This document shows positions 43,024 through 51,072 of a stretch of DNA of 64,000 bases, in pieces. Position 1 is the stretch's first letter; every line of letters begins with the position of its first letter. Made by a program: the position numbers and the translations under genes. Origin of the DNA: an uncultured Pelagibacteraceae bacterium (lineage in GTDB: Bacteria; Pseudomonadota; Alphaproteobacteria; Pelagibacterales; Pelagibacteraceae); contig CACMIH010000007.1 of assembly GCA_902613755.1 (NCBI GenBank), forward strand, positions 1 through 64,000. The letters run 5' to 3'. The notes beneath the pieces were generated by a model. That model did no database searches and was not told the origin of the DNA. It saw only the letters and a program-made list of their open reading frames with translations.

Positions 43024-43629
43024 CTATGGAACTAACCAGGTGTCTTTATTGTTTTCCAAATTAAATTTTGCTCTTCGGTGGCCTTTAGCTGCTAAATAAA
43101 GCCATTCTATAGATTTGATCTTACACTGAATGACAGTAAAGTTTTTGTAACCTTCTTCACTTTGTTCTTTTGTATAATCAAAATTATCTAATTCTGGTTT
43201 TAAACCTGAAGTTGGAATATCGGACTCAGTTCCAGGCCCATTATCAACTAAATAACATTTTCTACTTATATGTTGGGTTTTAGACCAAGATTCTTTTGTA
43301 ATATCATTTTTGTGATTAATAATGCATTCTACTTTTAATCTGACCTGTATCTTTTCATCTTTATCATAAAATAACATTGCAGCATTTTTATTTGCTTTTA
43401 GTTTTTCGATTTTATCTGATCGTATATCACTATGATATTGTACTATATTATTTGACTGGTCTGACTTTCTTAAAACTACAATTCTTCCATCTAGATCAGA
43501 TTGATCCCCACAAATAAATACAGGTATTCTAAAAGGTGAACTTCTATCTTTAACAGCATTATTTAACATTGACCAAATTTTCTTTTTGATCTCCGTAAAG
43601 TCCTCGTAATAAGGAACTGTATCCGTCAC
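43024..43629 (-). CDS. pyridoxamine 5'-phosphate oxidase-like flavin-binding protein
   Basis: This 201-residue split beta-barrel protein has RIVVLRKSDQSNNIVQYHSDIRSDKIEKLKANKNAAMLFYD as its FMN-binding core (seen as motifs), and a C-terminal SIEWLYLAAKGHRRAKFNL that matches PNPOx-type C-termini. It may bind FMN and act as an oxidase or reductase; true PdxH is not assured because only part of the PLP-site residues can be identified by eye. It lies 5 bases after the dehydrogenase gene at 43635. Confidence 0.7.
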   Translation of the reverse strand: MTDTVPYYEDFTEIKKKIWSMLNNAVKDRSSPFRIPVFICGDQSDLDGRIVVLRKSDQSNNIVQYHSDIRSDKIEKLKANKNAAMLFYDKDEKIQVRLKVECIINHKNDITKESWSKTQHISRKCYLVDNGPGTESDIPTSGLKPELDNFDYTKEQSEEGYKNFTVIQCKIKSIEWLYLAAKGHRRAKFNLENNKDTWLVP

Positions 43630-43634
43630 AAATA

Positions 43635-44510
43635 TTATTTTTTCTTTTTTAATCTAGCAATCAAACCTGAACTGTCCCAACGGTTTCCACCCATCTCTTG
43701 AACTTCAGCATAATAACCATCAATAATTTCTGTTATAGGAACAGGCGAGCCATTTTTTTTTGCTTCTTCAATTGCAATTTTTAAATCTTTTCGCATCCAA
43801 TCAATAGCAAAACCATAATCAAACTTATCATCTGTCATAGTTCGGTATCTATTCTCCATCTGCCATGATTGAGCAGCACCTTTAGATATTGTTTCCATAA
43901 CTTTATCCATATCTAAACCGGCGTTTATTCCAAAATTAATTGCTTCTGACAAACCTTGTACTGTTCCAGCAATACACATTTGGTTCATCATTTTTGTTAA
44001 CTGGCCACTTCCACAAGGACCAATTAATTTTACTTTTTTACTATAACAATCAATTACAGGTTCAGCTTTTTTAAATACCTCTTCATCTCCCCCAACCATA
44101 ACAGTTAGTATGCCGCCCTCAGCACCAGCTTGTCCTCCTGAAATAGGAGCGTCTAAAAAACTAAAACCTTTATCATTTGCTTTTTTATTTAATTCTCTTG
44201 ATACCTCAGCTGATACAGTTGAGTTATCAATAAAAATAGATCCTGCTTTAGCTGTGTTAAACAATCCATTTTCTCCTGTTGCTACCTCTCTTAAATCATC
44301 ATCATTACCAACACATGTGAAAATAAAATCAGCACCATCCGCAGCTTCAGCAGGCGTATTTGCCATTTTACCTTTATATTCGCCAATCCATTTTTCAGCT
44401 TTAGATTTAGTTCTATTAAAAACAGTTACATTGTGTCCGGCTTTTGATATATATCCAGCCATTGGGTAGCCCATAACCCCAAGACCTATGAAAGCAACAT
44501 TACAAGTCAT
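43635..44510 (-). CDS. beta-hydroxyacid dehydrogenase (3-hydroxyisobutyrate/tartronate semialdehyde reductase type)
   Basis: This 291-residue dehydrogenase has NAD-binding VAFIGLGVMGYPMAGYI, substrate-binding FLDAPISGGQAGAEGG, and catalytic Lys in GSGQLTKMMNQM, all typical of GarR/MmsB. It would interconvert a 3-hydroxy acid and its semialdehyde using NAD(P). The exact substrate (3-hydroxyisobutyrate, glycerate or gamma-hydroxybutyrate) cannot be fixed. The start lies 11 bases from the divergent MFS start, leaving no room for a separate promoter. Confidence 0.82.
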   Translation of the reverse strand: MTCNVAFIGLGVMGYPMAGYISKAGHNVTVFNRTKSKAEKWIGEYKGKMANTPAEAADGADFIFTCVGNDDDLREVATGENGLFNTAKAGSIFIDNSTVSAEVSRELNKKANDKGFSFLDAPISGGQAGAEGGILTVMVGGDEEVFKKAEPVIDCYSKKVKLIGPCGSGQLTKMMNQMCIAGTVQGLSEAINFGINAGLDMDKVMETISKGAAQSWQMENRYRTMTDDKFDYGFAIDWMRKDLKIAIEEAKKNGSPVPITEIIDGYYAEVQEMGGNRWDSSGLIARLKKKK

Positions 44511-44521
44511 AATTTTTTTAT

Positions 44522-45727
44522 ATGTTTAAAAGTTTAAGTTTAAAAGTAATTGTATTTGGATTTATTTTTACATTTTTTTCAAGTTTTGGACAGAGTTTTT
44601 TTCTTGGCCTATTTAATTCGAGTATAAGAGACGCCTTATCCATTACACATGGACAATTTGGCTCAATTTATGCGTCAGCAACTTTATTGAGTAGTATTGT
44701 TTTAGTTTGGATTGGAAAAAAAATTGATGATGTAAATATCTTAAAGTTTGCTTCTTATGTGATAATTTTTCTATCGGCTTCCTGCTTTATATTTTCAAAA
44801 ATTTCATCTATCATTTTTTTATTTATAGGAATTTTTTTGATGCGTTTAGCTGGACAAGGATTATCAAGTCACACAGCTACAACAACTATATCTCGTTTTT
44901 TTGAAAAAAATAGAGGAAGGGCTTTAAGTACAGGTTGGTTAGGATTGTCGTTAGCTGAATTTATAATGCCAGTTTTAATTGTTTTTTTATTAACTTTTAT
45001 AGAATGGAGAGATATTTGGGTTTCAATTTCTATTTTAGTTATACTTGTTTTGCCTATTGCAACTTTTCTTTTAGTTAGAGACGTTAAGCTTGATTCTAGA
45101 GAAGAATCTAAAATAGAGGAGAATAATAAAGAAATTAAACAATGGAAAAGAATTGAAGTTTTAAAAGATTATAGATTTTACATTATCTGTATGACGATGT
45201 TAGCTATGCCATGGATTGCAACAGGATCTTTTGTTTATCAGTCGTTTATATCTTCTTCTAAAGAATGGGGACCTTATGTGATTGCACAATCGTTTATGGC
45301 ATACTCAATTTTATCAGTGATTACTCTTTTCATATCTGGTTTTTTAATTGATAAATTTTCAAGTAGAAAATTATTAATCTATATGAATATCCCACTTTTT
45401 TTTGGCACTATAGTTCTCTACTTTTTTGATGCACCTCTTTCTTCATTTATATTTTTTGGCTTAGTGGGGGTGACTAATGGTTTGGCAAATGTACTTGGTT
45501 CTTCAACATGGGCTGAGATTTATGGTGTTGAAAATATTGGATCTATAAAAGCTCTAACAACTGCACTAATGGTATTTGCAACAGCTTTTGGTACAGCTTT
45601 ATTTGGTTTTTTGATTGATATTGGTTTTTCAATTGAACAGATAGCTGTTGTTTCAGGAACCTATATCTTTGGATCAATTATTTTACTTTATTTAGTCAAA
45701 AATAAGCTAAATCCTCAATATTTATAA
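44522..45727 (+). CDS. major facilitator superfamily transporter
   Basis: This 401-residue protein has twelve predicted membrane helices. Loop 2-3 reads WIGKKIDDVN, close to the MFS motif A. SRFFEKNRGRALSTGW is another MFS-type segment; FISGFLIDKFSSRKLL repeats motif A in the second half. It probably exports or imports an organic acid or drug-like molecule; specificity unknown. It is divergent from a dehydrogenase and followed by the rpoZ promoter. Confidence 0.8.
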   Translation: MFKSLSLKVIVFGFIFTFFSSFGQSFFLGLFNSSIRDALSITHGQFGSIYASATLLSSIVLVWIGKKIDDVNILKFASYVIIFLSASCFIFSKISSIIFLFIGIFLMRLAGQGLSSHTATTTISRFFEKNRGRALSTGWLGLSLAEFIMPVLIVFLLTFIEWRDIWVSISILVILVLPIATFLLVRDVKLDSREESKIEENNKEIKQWKRIEVLKDYRFYIICMTMLAMPWIATGSFVYQSFISSSKEWGPYVIAQSFMAYSILSVITLFISGFLIDKFSSRKLLIYMNIPLFFGTIVLYFFDAPLSSFIFFGLVGVTNGLANVLGSSTWAEIYGVENIGSIKALTTALMVFATAFGTALFGFLIDIGFSIEQIAVVSGTYIFGSIILLYLVKNKLNPQYL

Positions 45728-45735
45728 AATAGCCC

Positions 45736-45764
45736 TTGATTTTTAAAGACTCACTGTGTAGATA
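45736..45764 (+). promoter_or_regulatory. promoter of rpoZ, apparently giving a leaderless mRNA
   Basis: TTGATT (45736-45741), a 17-base spacer and TAGATA (45759-45764) make a good sigma70 promoter. The next six bases are followed by the rpoZ ATG at 45771, exactly where transcription should start. No ribosome-binding site fits between them. Confidence 0.6.
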
Positions 45765-45770
45765 CTCCGC

Positions 45771-46307
45771 ATGGCACGAGTAACCGTAGAAGATTGCACA
45801 GATAAAGTAGAGAGCCCTTATGAATTAGTGCTTGTTGCTAAAGAGAGAGCTACTCAATTGAATGCAGGAATAGAACCAACAATAGATAGAGATAACGACA
45901 AAAATACAGTTATTTCTTTAAGAGAAATTGCTGAAGAAAAAATTAAAGTTTCAGATTTAACTGATAGCGCTGTCTATAAACTTAGAAAACATGTCGAACA
46001 AGTTGATGATACTGCAGAAGATGACGAGGATATAGGTGATGATTTTGAAAATTTATACAAAGGTGAAATTTCGAAAAGCGGTACGCCAATATTACCATCT
46101 AAAAGAGCTAGAAAAACACCAGAAAAAATTCAAGTAACAAAAGAAGATTTAGCTGAGCTATCCGAAACAGCTACAGCAGATGTTGATAATTCAGTAGGTG
46201 AAGAAACTATGAATGAGCAAGGAGAGGTTTCTTTAGATGAAGTATCAGAATCAGAAAACCAGGAAGCAGAAGCAACTTCAGACGACACAGAAGCTTCAAA
46301 CTCTTAA
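45771..46307 (+). CDS. rpoZ: RNA polymerase omega subunit with long acidic tail
   Basis: This 178-residue protein begins MARVTVEDCTDKVESPYELVLVAKERATQLNAG, and has NDKNTVISLREIAEEKI, diagnostic of omega. The subunit assembles with the beta' C-terminus. The first 90 residues match the usual protein; the remaining 90 are acidic (TAEDDEDIGDDFEN, EETMNEQGEVSLDEVSE) and unusually long. E. coli omega has 91 residues. The tail may be disordered; its role is unknown. A dihydrouridine synthase follows after 22 bases. Confidence 0.93.
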   Translation: MARVTVEDCTDKVESPYELVLVAKERATQLNAGIEPTIDRDNDKNTVISLREIAEEKIKVSDLTDSAVYKLRKHVEQVDDTAEDDEDIGDDFENLYKGEISKSGTPILPSKRARKTPEKIQVTKEDLAELSETATADVDNSVGEETMNEQGEVSLDEVSESENQEAEATSDDTEASNS

Positions 46308-46329
46308 GAAAATAATATAAAGTTATATC

Positions 46330-47322
46330 ATGAATAGGAAAGTATCAGTTGCTCCTATGATGGATTGTACAGATCGTCATGAACGATATTTTCTTAGATT
46401 AATATCTAGAAATACTCTTCTTTATACTGAGATGATAGTTGATGAAGCTATAAATAGAGGAGATAAGAAAAAGTTATTAGAATTTAATATAAATGAAAAA
46501 CCTGTAGCACTTCAATTAGGAGGCTCTTCTCCAAAACTTTTAGCTAAAGCCACTAAAGTAGGCGAAGATTTTGGTTATGATGAAATTAACCTAAACTTAG
46601 GTTGTCCTAGTAAAAAAGTTGAAAAAAATAGATTTGGTGCTTGTTTAATGAAAGAACCAAATTTAGTGGCAGATTGTTTAAGTAAAATGCAATCAGTTAC
46701 AAAACTACCAGTAACTATAAAAACAAGAATTGGCTATGATGATATAGAAGATTATGAAAATTTATATAAATTTATTTATACTTTAAAAGCAACTGGAGTT
46801 AAAACTTTTATAATTCATGCAAGAAAAGCAATGTTAGGCAAATTTACACCAAAGCAAAATTTAAATATCCCACCTTTAAAATATGAATATGTGTATAAAT
46901 TAAAAGAGGATTTTCCTAATGAAGAAATCGTAATAAACGGAGGAATAACATCAGTGGATGAAATAAAACCTCTTTTAGAAAAAACTGACGGTGTAATGAT
47001 TGGAAGAGCCGCATATCATACTCCTTATTTACTTGCAGATATTGAAAGGGAAATATTTAATAATGATGATATTCCAAGTAGACAAGATGTAATTGAACAA
47101 CTTATTCCTTATATTAAAGAAGAATTAAAAAAAGGAACAAGATTAAATCAAATTATGAGACATACTCTTGGCTTGTTTCATGGTCAAACAGGTGCAAGCT
47201 ATTGGAAAAGATATTTAAGCGAAAACATGTGTGTAAGAGATGCAGATGTGAAAAAAATTGATCACATCATGGATAAAATTAAATACAACAATTTAGATAG
47301 CAGAGTAGGGCAGTCTGCTTAA
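46330..47322 (+). CDS. dusA: tRNA-dihydrouridine synthase (DusA type)
   Basis: This 330-residue FMN enzyme opens KVSVAPMMDCTDRHERYFLR, the DusA-specific opening. It has LQLGGSSPKLLAKA, NLNLGCPSKKVEKNRFGACLM with catalytic Cys, and VMIGRAAYHTPYLLADIE. It reduces uridine 20/20a of tRNA. Downstream of rpoZ by 22 bases, so probably cotranscribed. Confidence 0.92.
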   Translation: MNRKVSVAPMMDCTDRHERYFLRLISRNTLLYTEMIVDEAINRGDKKKLLEFNINEKPVALQLGGSSPKLLAKATKVGEDFGYDEINLNLGCPSKKVEKNRFGACLMKEPNLVADCLSKMQSVTKLPVTIKTRIGYDDIEDYENLYKFIYTLKATGVKTFIIHARKAMLGKFTPKQNLNIPPLKYEYVYKLKEDFPNEEIVINGGITSVDEIKPLLEKTDGVMIGRAAYHTPYLLADIEREIFNNDDIPSRQDVIEQLIPYIKEELKKGTRLNQIMRHTLGLFHGQTGASYWKRYLSENMCVRDADVKKIDHIMDKIKYNNLDSRVGQSA

Positions 47323-47362
47323 TTCAATTTTAGTAAACGAATATAGTTATATTATTCTATTA

Positions 47363-48148
47363 ATGGCTTTAACAGCTATACCAGTTGGTTTTGTTGCTGG
47401 ATTATTTGGTATCGGTGGAGGGTTGATAACTGTTCCTTTTTTATATTTTATTTTTGGTTCTTTAGAAATTGATCCTCAATATGTTATGCATCTTGCGGTC
47501 GGAACTTCTTTTGCAATTATAATACCAACCTCTACAGTTTCAGTTTTAACACATCATAAATTTAAAGCAGTTGATTTTGATATTGTTAAGAATTACGGTC
47601 TGTTCGTCGTACTAGGAGTTATTGTTGGTACTGCTTTTGCAGCTTCTTTAAAAACTAAATCCTTGGTTTTGTTCTTCTCAATAATGATACTATTTTTAGG
47701 AATTTACTTACTTTTAATAAAAGAAAAAGAACAAAACATAATAGTTAAAATGAAATTACATCTAAAAGTAATTCTTGGTTTTCTTGTTGGGTTTATATCT
47801 GCTCCCATGGGCATTGGAGGAGCCGTAATGAATGTTCCTATTCTAAAGTTTTTTGGTTATTCAATAAATAAAGCCATAGGAAGTGCGGCTGCTATAGGCT
47901 TTTTAATTGCTTTATTTGGAGCAATAGGTTTTTTAATGTCAGGAACTTATTTAAATTCAAGTCTTCCTCTAAGTATTGGTTTTATAAATCTCCCCGCTTT
48001 TTTAATTTTCATACCAATTACGACTTTCATGGCTCGGATAGGAGCTAAAACAGTTCACAGTATTGATAAAAAAAAAATTAGTAAGTTTTTTGGAATTTTC
48101 CTTTTAGTGATTTCGATTAAATTTTTTTATGAATACTTAAAATTATAA
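47363..48148 (+). CDS. TSUP (TauE/SafE) family membrane exporter
   Basis: This 261-residue protein has about eight membrane helices. It contains GFVAGLFGIGGGLITVPFL and, in the second half, LVGFISAPMGIGGAVMNVPIL, the two internal-repeat signatures of TSUP transporters that carry sulfite, sulfoacetate or related anions. The ATG at 47363 begins at the first helix; an in-frame upstream stretch (YSYIILL, non-ATG start) would lengthen it, so the start is uncertain. Sulfite export from taurine or another sulfonate is a possible role, as inferred from the taurine block. Confidence 0.85.
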   Translation: MALTAIPVGFVAGLFGIGGGLITVPFLYFIFGSLEIDPQYVMHLAVGTSFAIIIPTSTVSVLTHHKFKAVDFDIVKNYGLFVVLGVIVGTAFAASLKTKSLVLFFSIMILFLGIYLLLIKEKEQNIIVKMKLHLKVILGFLVGFISAPMGIGGAVMNVPILKFFGYSINKAIGSAAAIGFLIALFGAIGFLMSGTYLNSSLPLSIGFINLPAFLIFIPITTFMARIGAKTVHSIDKKKISKFFGIFLLVISIKFFYEYLKL

Positions 48149-48153
48149 CAAGT

Positions 48154-48191
48154 AAAAAAAAGAGGTGACTTCAGTCTCCCTCCATCACCTC
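48154..48191 (-). terminator. intrinsic terminator on the minus strand with no obvious gene, possible small RNA end
   Basis: On the minus strand GAGGTGA (48191-48185) and TCACCTC (48168-48162) form a perfect 7-bp stem, and eight T residues follow (48161-48154). The loop TGGAGGGAGACTGAAG is purine-rich, and its plus-strand complement holds CTCCCTCC, like anti-Shine-Dalgarno loops in alphaproteobacterial sRNAs. Upstream on the minus strand, TTGTTT and TAAATT with a 17-base gap could be a promoter. No protein-coding gene ends here; the neighbouring genes are both plus-strand. Confidence 0.5.
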
Positions 48192-48364
48192 ACGTATTTA
48201 GAATAAGTGATTCTTTAAATATTCATGAACACTTAATAGTTGAAAATACAATTTATCAACTAATTTAAACGTAAACAATTTTAGGTTGTATTTATTCTTA
48301 AAAAAAAACTCAATTTAGCCACACATAATATTTTGTGTTATTATTCTAATTGATACTTTTAAAA
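48192..48364. other. non-coding spacer with weak hairpin
   Basis: This A/T-rich spacer separates the TSUP gene from the ER/K-rich gene. AGAAT (48200-48204) and ATTCT (48210-48214) form a small stem on either strand. I saw no ORF, tRNA or recognised riboswitch here. Together with the terminator at 48154-48191 it could be the body of a minus-strand small RNA. Confidence 0.3.
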
Positions 48365-49441
48365 ATGGTCTCAATAAAAGACATTAATAAAAAAATTAAA
48401 AATAATTTATTTGATCCAATCGATAAAACAAAAAATAAGTTTTCCTCAATTTTAAATGATTTTAAAAAAAACAAAGTTAAAAAAGATTTAGCATTACAAA
48501 AACAATTAGAAAAAGAAAAGAAAAGAGAATTAATTTTAGAAAAAAAATTAGCGAAAAAAGCTAAACAAGATGAACTGAAAGATGAAAGAAAGAAACTTCT
48601 TTTTCAAAAAAAATTAATCATTGAAAATGAAAAGCAAGAAAAAAAGAATGAGGAGAAAAGACAAAAAATAGAAGCTCAAAGAATTAAAATAGAACAGAAA
48701 AAAATTAAAGACGAAGAAACCAGAAAACTTAGAGAGGAAGCAAGAAAGCTTAAACAAGAAGATTTAAGGCTAAAAATGTTAGAGAGACAAAGAATTAGAG
48801 AAGAAAATATTAAAATTAAAGAAGAAGAACTAAAAAATAAAGAAATTGAAGCTCAAAGGAGAAGAGACGAAAAAGAAAAGGAAAGACAAGAAAAATTAAG
48901 ATTAAAAGAAATTGAAAGGAAAAATAGACTTGAGGAAGAGCAAAGATTAAGAGAAGCAGCAAGAAAGTTGAAATATGAGCAAGAAAAACTTAAAGAAATG
49001 GAAGAAAGATTAAGAGACCTAGAGACCGAAAGACAGCAGGAAATTCAAAGACAAATTTTAGAAGAGGAGGCTGAACAAAGAGCCAAGGAAGAGGAATTAA
49101 GAATTAAAGAGAAAGAACTCAAAGAAGCTGAACGTGAGAGAATAAATAAAGAAAATGAAAGGCGTCAAAGAGAAAGAGAATTGAAAATAGAAGAGGAAAG
49201 ACAAAAAAGAATTGAAGAAGAAAATGAAAGAATTCGATTAGCTGAAATAGCTCAAAAAGAGAGAATTGATGAGGAAAATAGGCGAATGAAAGAATGGGAG
49301 AAAAAATTTGATGAAGAACAAAAACTAAAAGAGGAGGAATTGGTTAGAAAGTTTTATAGCGAAGAAATCCCTGAACAAGAAAACAACCAGAATTTAGAAA
49401 ATTTAGAAAATAAATCTGATGAAGATAATTTAAAAAATTAG
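48365..49441 (+). CDS. ER/K-rich single-alpha-helix or coiled-coil protein
   Basis: From the ATG at 48365 (an upstream in-frame TTG at 48350 is weaker) this encodes 358 residues. The short N-terminal stretch MVSIKDINKKIKNNLFDPI is followed by about 300 residues of Glu/Lys/Arg/Gln-rich helix with few hydrophobic positions (such as EARKLKQEDLRLKMLERQR), and a short acidic, Asn-rich end. There is no signal peptide or membrane segment. Alternating acidic and basic residues suggest a stable single alpha-helix instead of a classical coiled coil. A structural role, such as a spacer or cytoskeletal element, is possible. The final 4 bases overlap the convergent phosphohexomutase. Confidence 0.6.
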   Translation: MVSIKDINKKIKNNLFDPIDKTKNKFSSILNDFKKNKVKKDLALQKQLEKEKKRELILEKKLAKKAKQDELKDERKKLLFQKKLIIENEKQEKKNEEKRQKIEAQRIKIEQKKIKDEETRKLREEARKLKQEDLRLKMLERQRIREENIKIKEEELKNKEIEAQRRRDEKEKERQEKLRLKEIERKNRLEEEQRLREAARKLKYEQEKLKEMEERLRDLETERQQEIQRQILEEEAEQRAKEEELRIKEKELKEAERERINKENERRQRERELKIEEERQKRIEEENERIRLAEIAQKERIDEENRRMKEWEKKFDEEQKLKEEELVRKFYSEEIPEQENNQNLENLENKSDEDNLKN

Positions 49442-50892
49442 ATTTTCTGGTCGTATTCACCTACCTTACCTGTTTTTTGTAATAAATCGTCAATAAAATC
49501 AAAAATTATTTTCTTTCTTTCATCTGATATTGGGCTTTCAGTAACAATAACCAAAGAAGGTTTATTTGAAGAAGCTCTTATAAGTCCCCAAGAACCATCT
49601 TCAAATGAAAATCTAACTCCATTAACAGTTAAAATATCATTAATTACTTGGCCAGCTATTTCAGTTTTATTTTCTTTTAAATTTTTAATTTGTTTAACTA
49701 CCTCTTCAACAACAATATACTTCTCTTCATCTTTGCAAAAAGGTGCCATTGTTGGTGTTTGAAATGTGTTAGGTAATTCACTAATAATTTCACTCATCAT
49801 TTTATTTTGATTATCTAATAAATGACATACTTGAATTGCTGAATTGATACCGTCATCATACCCAAAACCCAATGGCTTATTAAAGAAAAAATGTCCACTT
49901 TTTTCAAATCCGGCTAAAGCCTTTTCTGTGTTTACTTTTCTTTTGATATGAGAATGACCAGTTTTCCAATAAATTGTCTCACAATTATTTTCTATTAATT
50001 TTTTATCTTTTGAAAATAAGCCTGTTGATTTAACATCTACTACAAATTTAGAATTTTTATGTTTGCTTGATAAATTTCTAGCTATTAATAGACCTATTTT
50101 ATCTGAAAATATTTCATTACCTTTATCATCAATAACACCAACTCTATCTCCATCACCATCAAATCCGAACCCTATATCAGCATTGTTTTCTTTAACTACT
50201 TTTGCTATTTCATGAAGCATTTCTAGATCTTCTGGATTTGGATTGTATTTAGGAAAATTCCAATCTAGGTTACAATCCAACTCTATTACTTCACAACCAA
50301 TACCTTTTAGAATATCCGGGGCAAAAACACCCGCTGTTCCATTTCCACAAGCCACCACAGCTTTTATTTTTTTTTTAATTTTATTTTTACTAATTAGGTC
50401 GTTCTTATAAATTTTATCAAAATCTATTATTTGTTTTTCATTACCTTCACCTTTTGTAAATTTCTCATTTAAGGTAATTTCTTTTAATTCTTTCATTTCT
50501 TCAGGCCCATGAGTAAGTCCTTTTTTGATTCCCATTTTAACACCAGTCCAACCATTTTCATTATGACTTGCTGTAACCATAGCAACTGCATCTGCGTCTA
50601 AATTAAATTGTGCAAAATAAACCATTGGAGATAAGGATAGACCTACATCTTCAATATTACATCCGGTAGATATTAATCCTTTATTAAGAGCAGCTTTTAT
50701 TTCTTCGCTATAAGATCGATAATCATGTCCAACGATGATTCTTGGGTTTTCTTTTTTAGTATGAATTTTTACTTGTGTTCCAAGTCCTCTACCAAGATTC
50801 TCTATTCCACCTAAATTTATGTCTTTCTTATACAACCAACGAGCGTCATATTCTCTAAATCCATATGGGTCTATTTTTATGTTTTGATTCAT
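49438..50892 (-). CDS. phosphomannomutase/phosphoglucomutase
   Basis: This 484-residue enzyme is a member of the alpha-phosphohexomutase family. Domain I has the phosphoserine loop VTASHNENGWTGVK, domain II/III has metal-binding GFDGDGDRVGVID, and domain III has GFEKSGHFFF for sugar binding. Length fits AlgC/ManB. It supplies mannose-1- or glucose-1-phosphate for surface glycans, including glucose-1-phosphate for RfbF. The nearby promoter faces away from nrdA across a 180-base spacer. Confidence 0.9.
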   Translation of the reverse strand: MNQNIKIDPYGFREYDARWLYKKDINLGGIENLGRGLGTQVKIHTKKENPRIIVGHDYRSYSEEIKAALNKGLISTGCNIEDVGLSLSPMVYFAQFNLDADAVAMVTASHNENGWTGVKMGIKKGLTHGPEEMKELKEITLNEKFTKGEGNEKQIIDFDKIYKNDLISKNKIKKKIKAVVACGNGTAGVFAPDILKGIGCEVIELDCNLDWNFPKYNPNPEDLEMLHEIAKVVKENNADIGFGFDGDGDRVGVIDDKGNEIFSDKIGLLIARNLSSKHKNSKFVVDVKSTGLFSKDKKLIENNCETIYWKTGHSHIKRKVNTEKALAGFEKSGHFFFNKPLGFGYDDGINSAIQVCHLLDNQNKMMSEIISELPNTFQTPTMAPFCKDEEKYIVVEEVVKQIKNLKENKTEIAGQVINDILTVNGVRFSFEDGSWGLIRASSNKPSLVIVTESPISDERKKIIFDFIDDLLQKTGKVGEYDQKI

Positions 50893-50948
50893 TAGGTATT
50901 TACTTAACCTTTTTATGTTAATTTCTTAAAAAAAATGTAATTTTTTTA

Positions 50949-50977
50949 TTGATTATAACATTGTCGCGTTCTATAAA
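50949..50977 (+). promoter_or_regulatory. candidate sigma70 promoter for nrdAB
   Basis: TTGATT (50949-50954) and TATAAA (50972-50977) are 17 bases apart. Predicted transcription start near 50984 gives a roughly 90-base leader before the nrdA ATG at 51073. Confidence 0.5.
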
Positions 50978-50993
50978 TGTTCTGTTGTTAAAT

Positions 50994-51040
50994 TGTTTAT
51001 ATAGTATATTTACAACAAACGCCTACAACATATAGTTGTT
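50994..51040 (+). promoter_or_regulatory. tandem NrdR-box-like sites
   Basis: TGTTTATATAGTATAT (50994-51009) and ACAACATATAGTTGTT (51025-51040) share a central ATATAGT and start exactly 31 bases apart, three helical turns, as expected for paired NrdR boxes. The second is a near-palindrome (ACAAC...GTTGT); the first is a weaker match. NrdR would repress nrdAB when dNTP levels are high. The sites lie downstream of the best promoter. Confidence 0.4.
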
Positions 51041-51072
51041 TTCGTACTAATAACAAAATATATTAAACTTTT

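Noticed and set aside
48154..48230. SAM-II, SAM-V or glycine riboswitch at the 48.2 kb hairpins.
   Set aside because: I could not match the conserved cores of these aptamers, and the strand with the T-run points away from the next gene.
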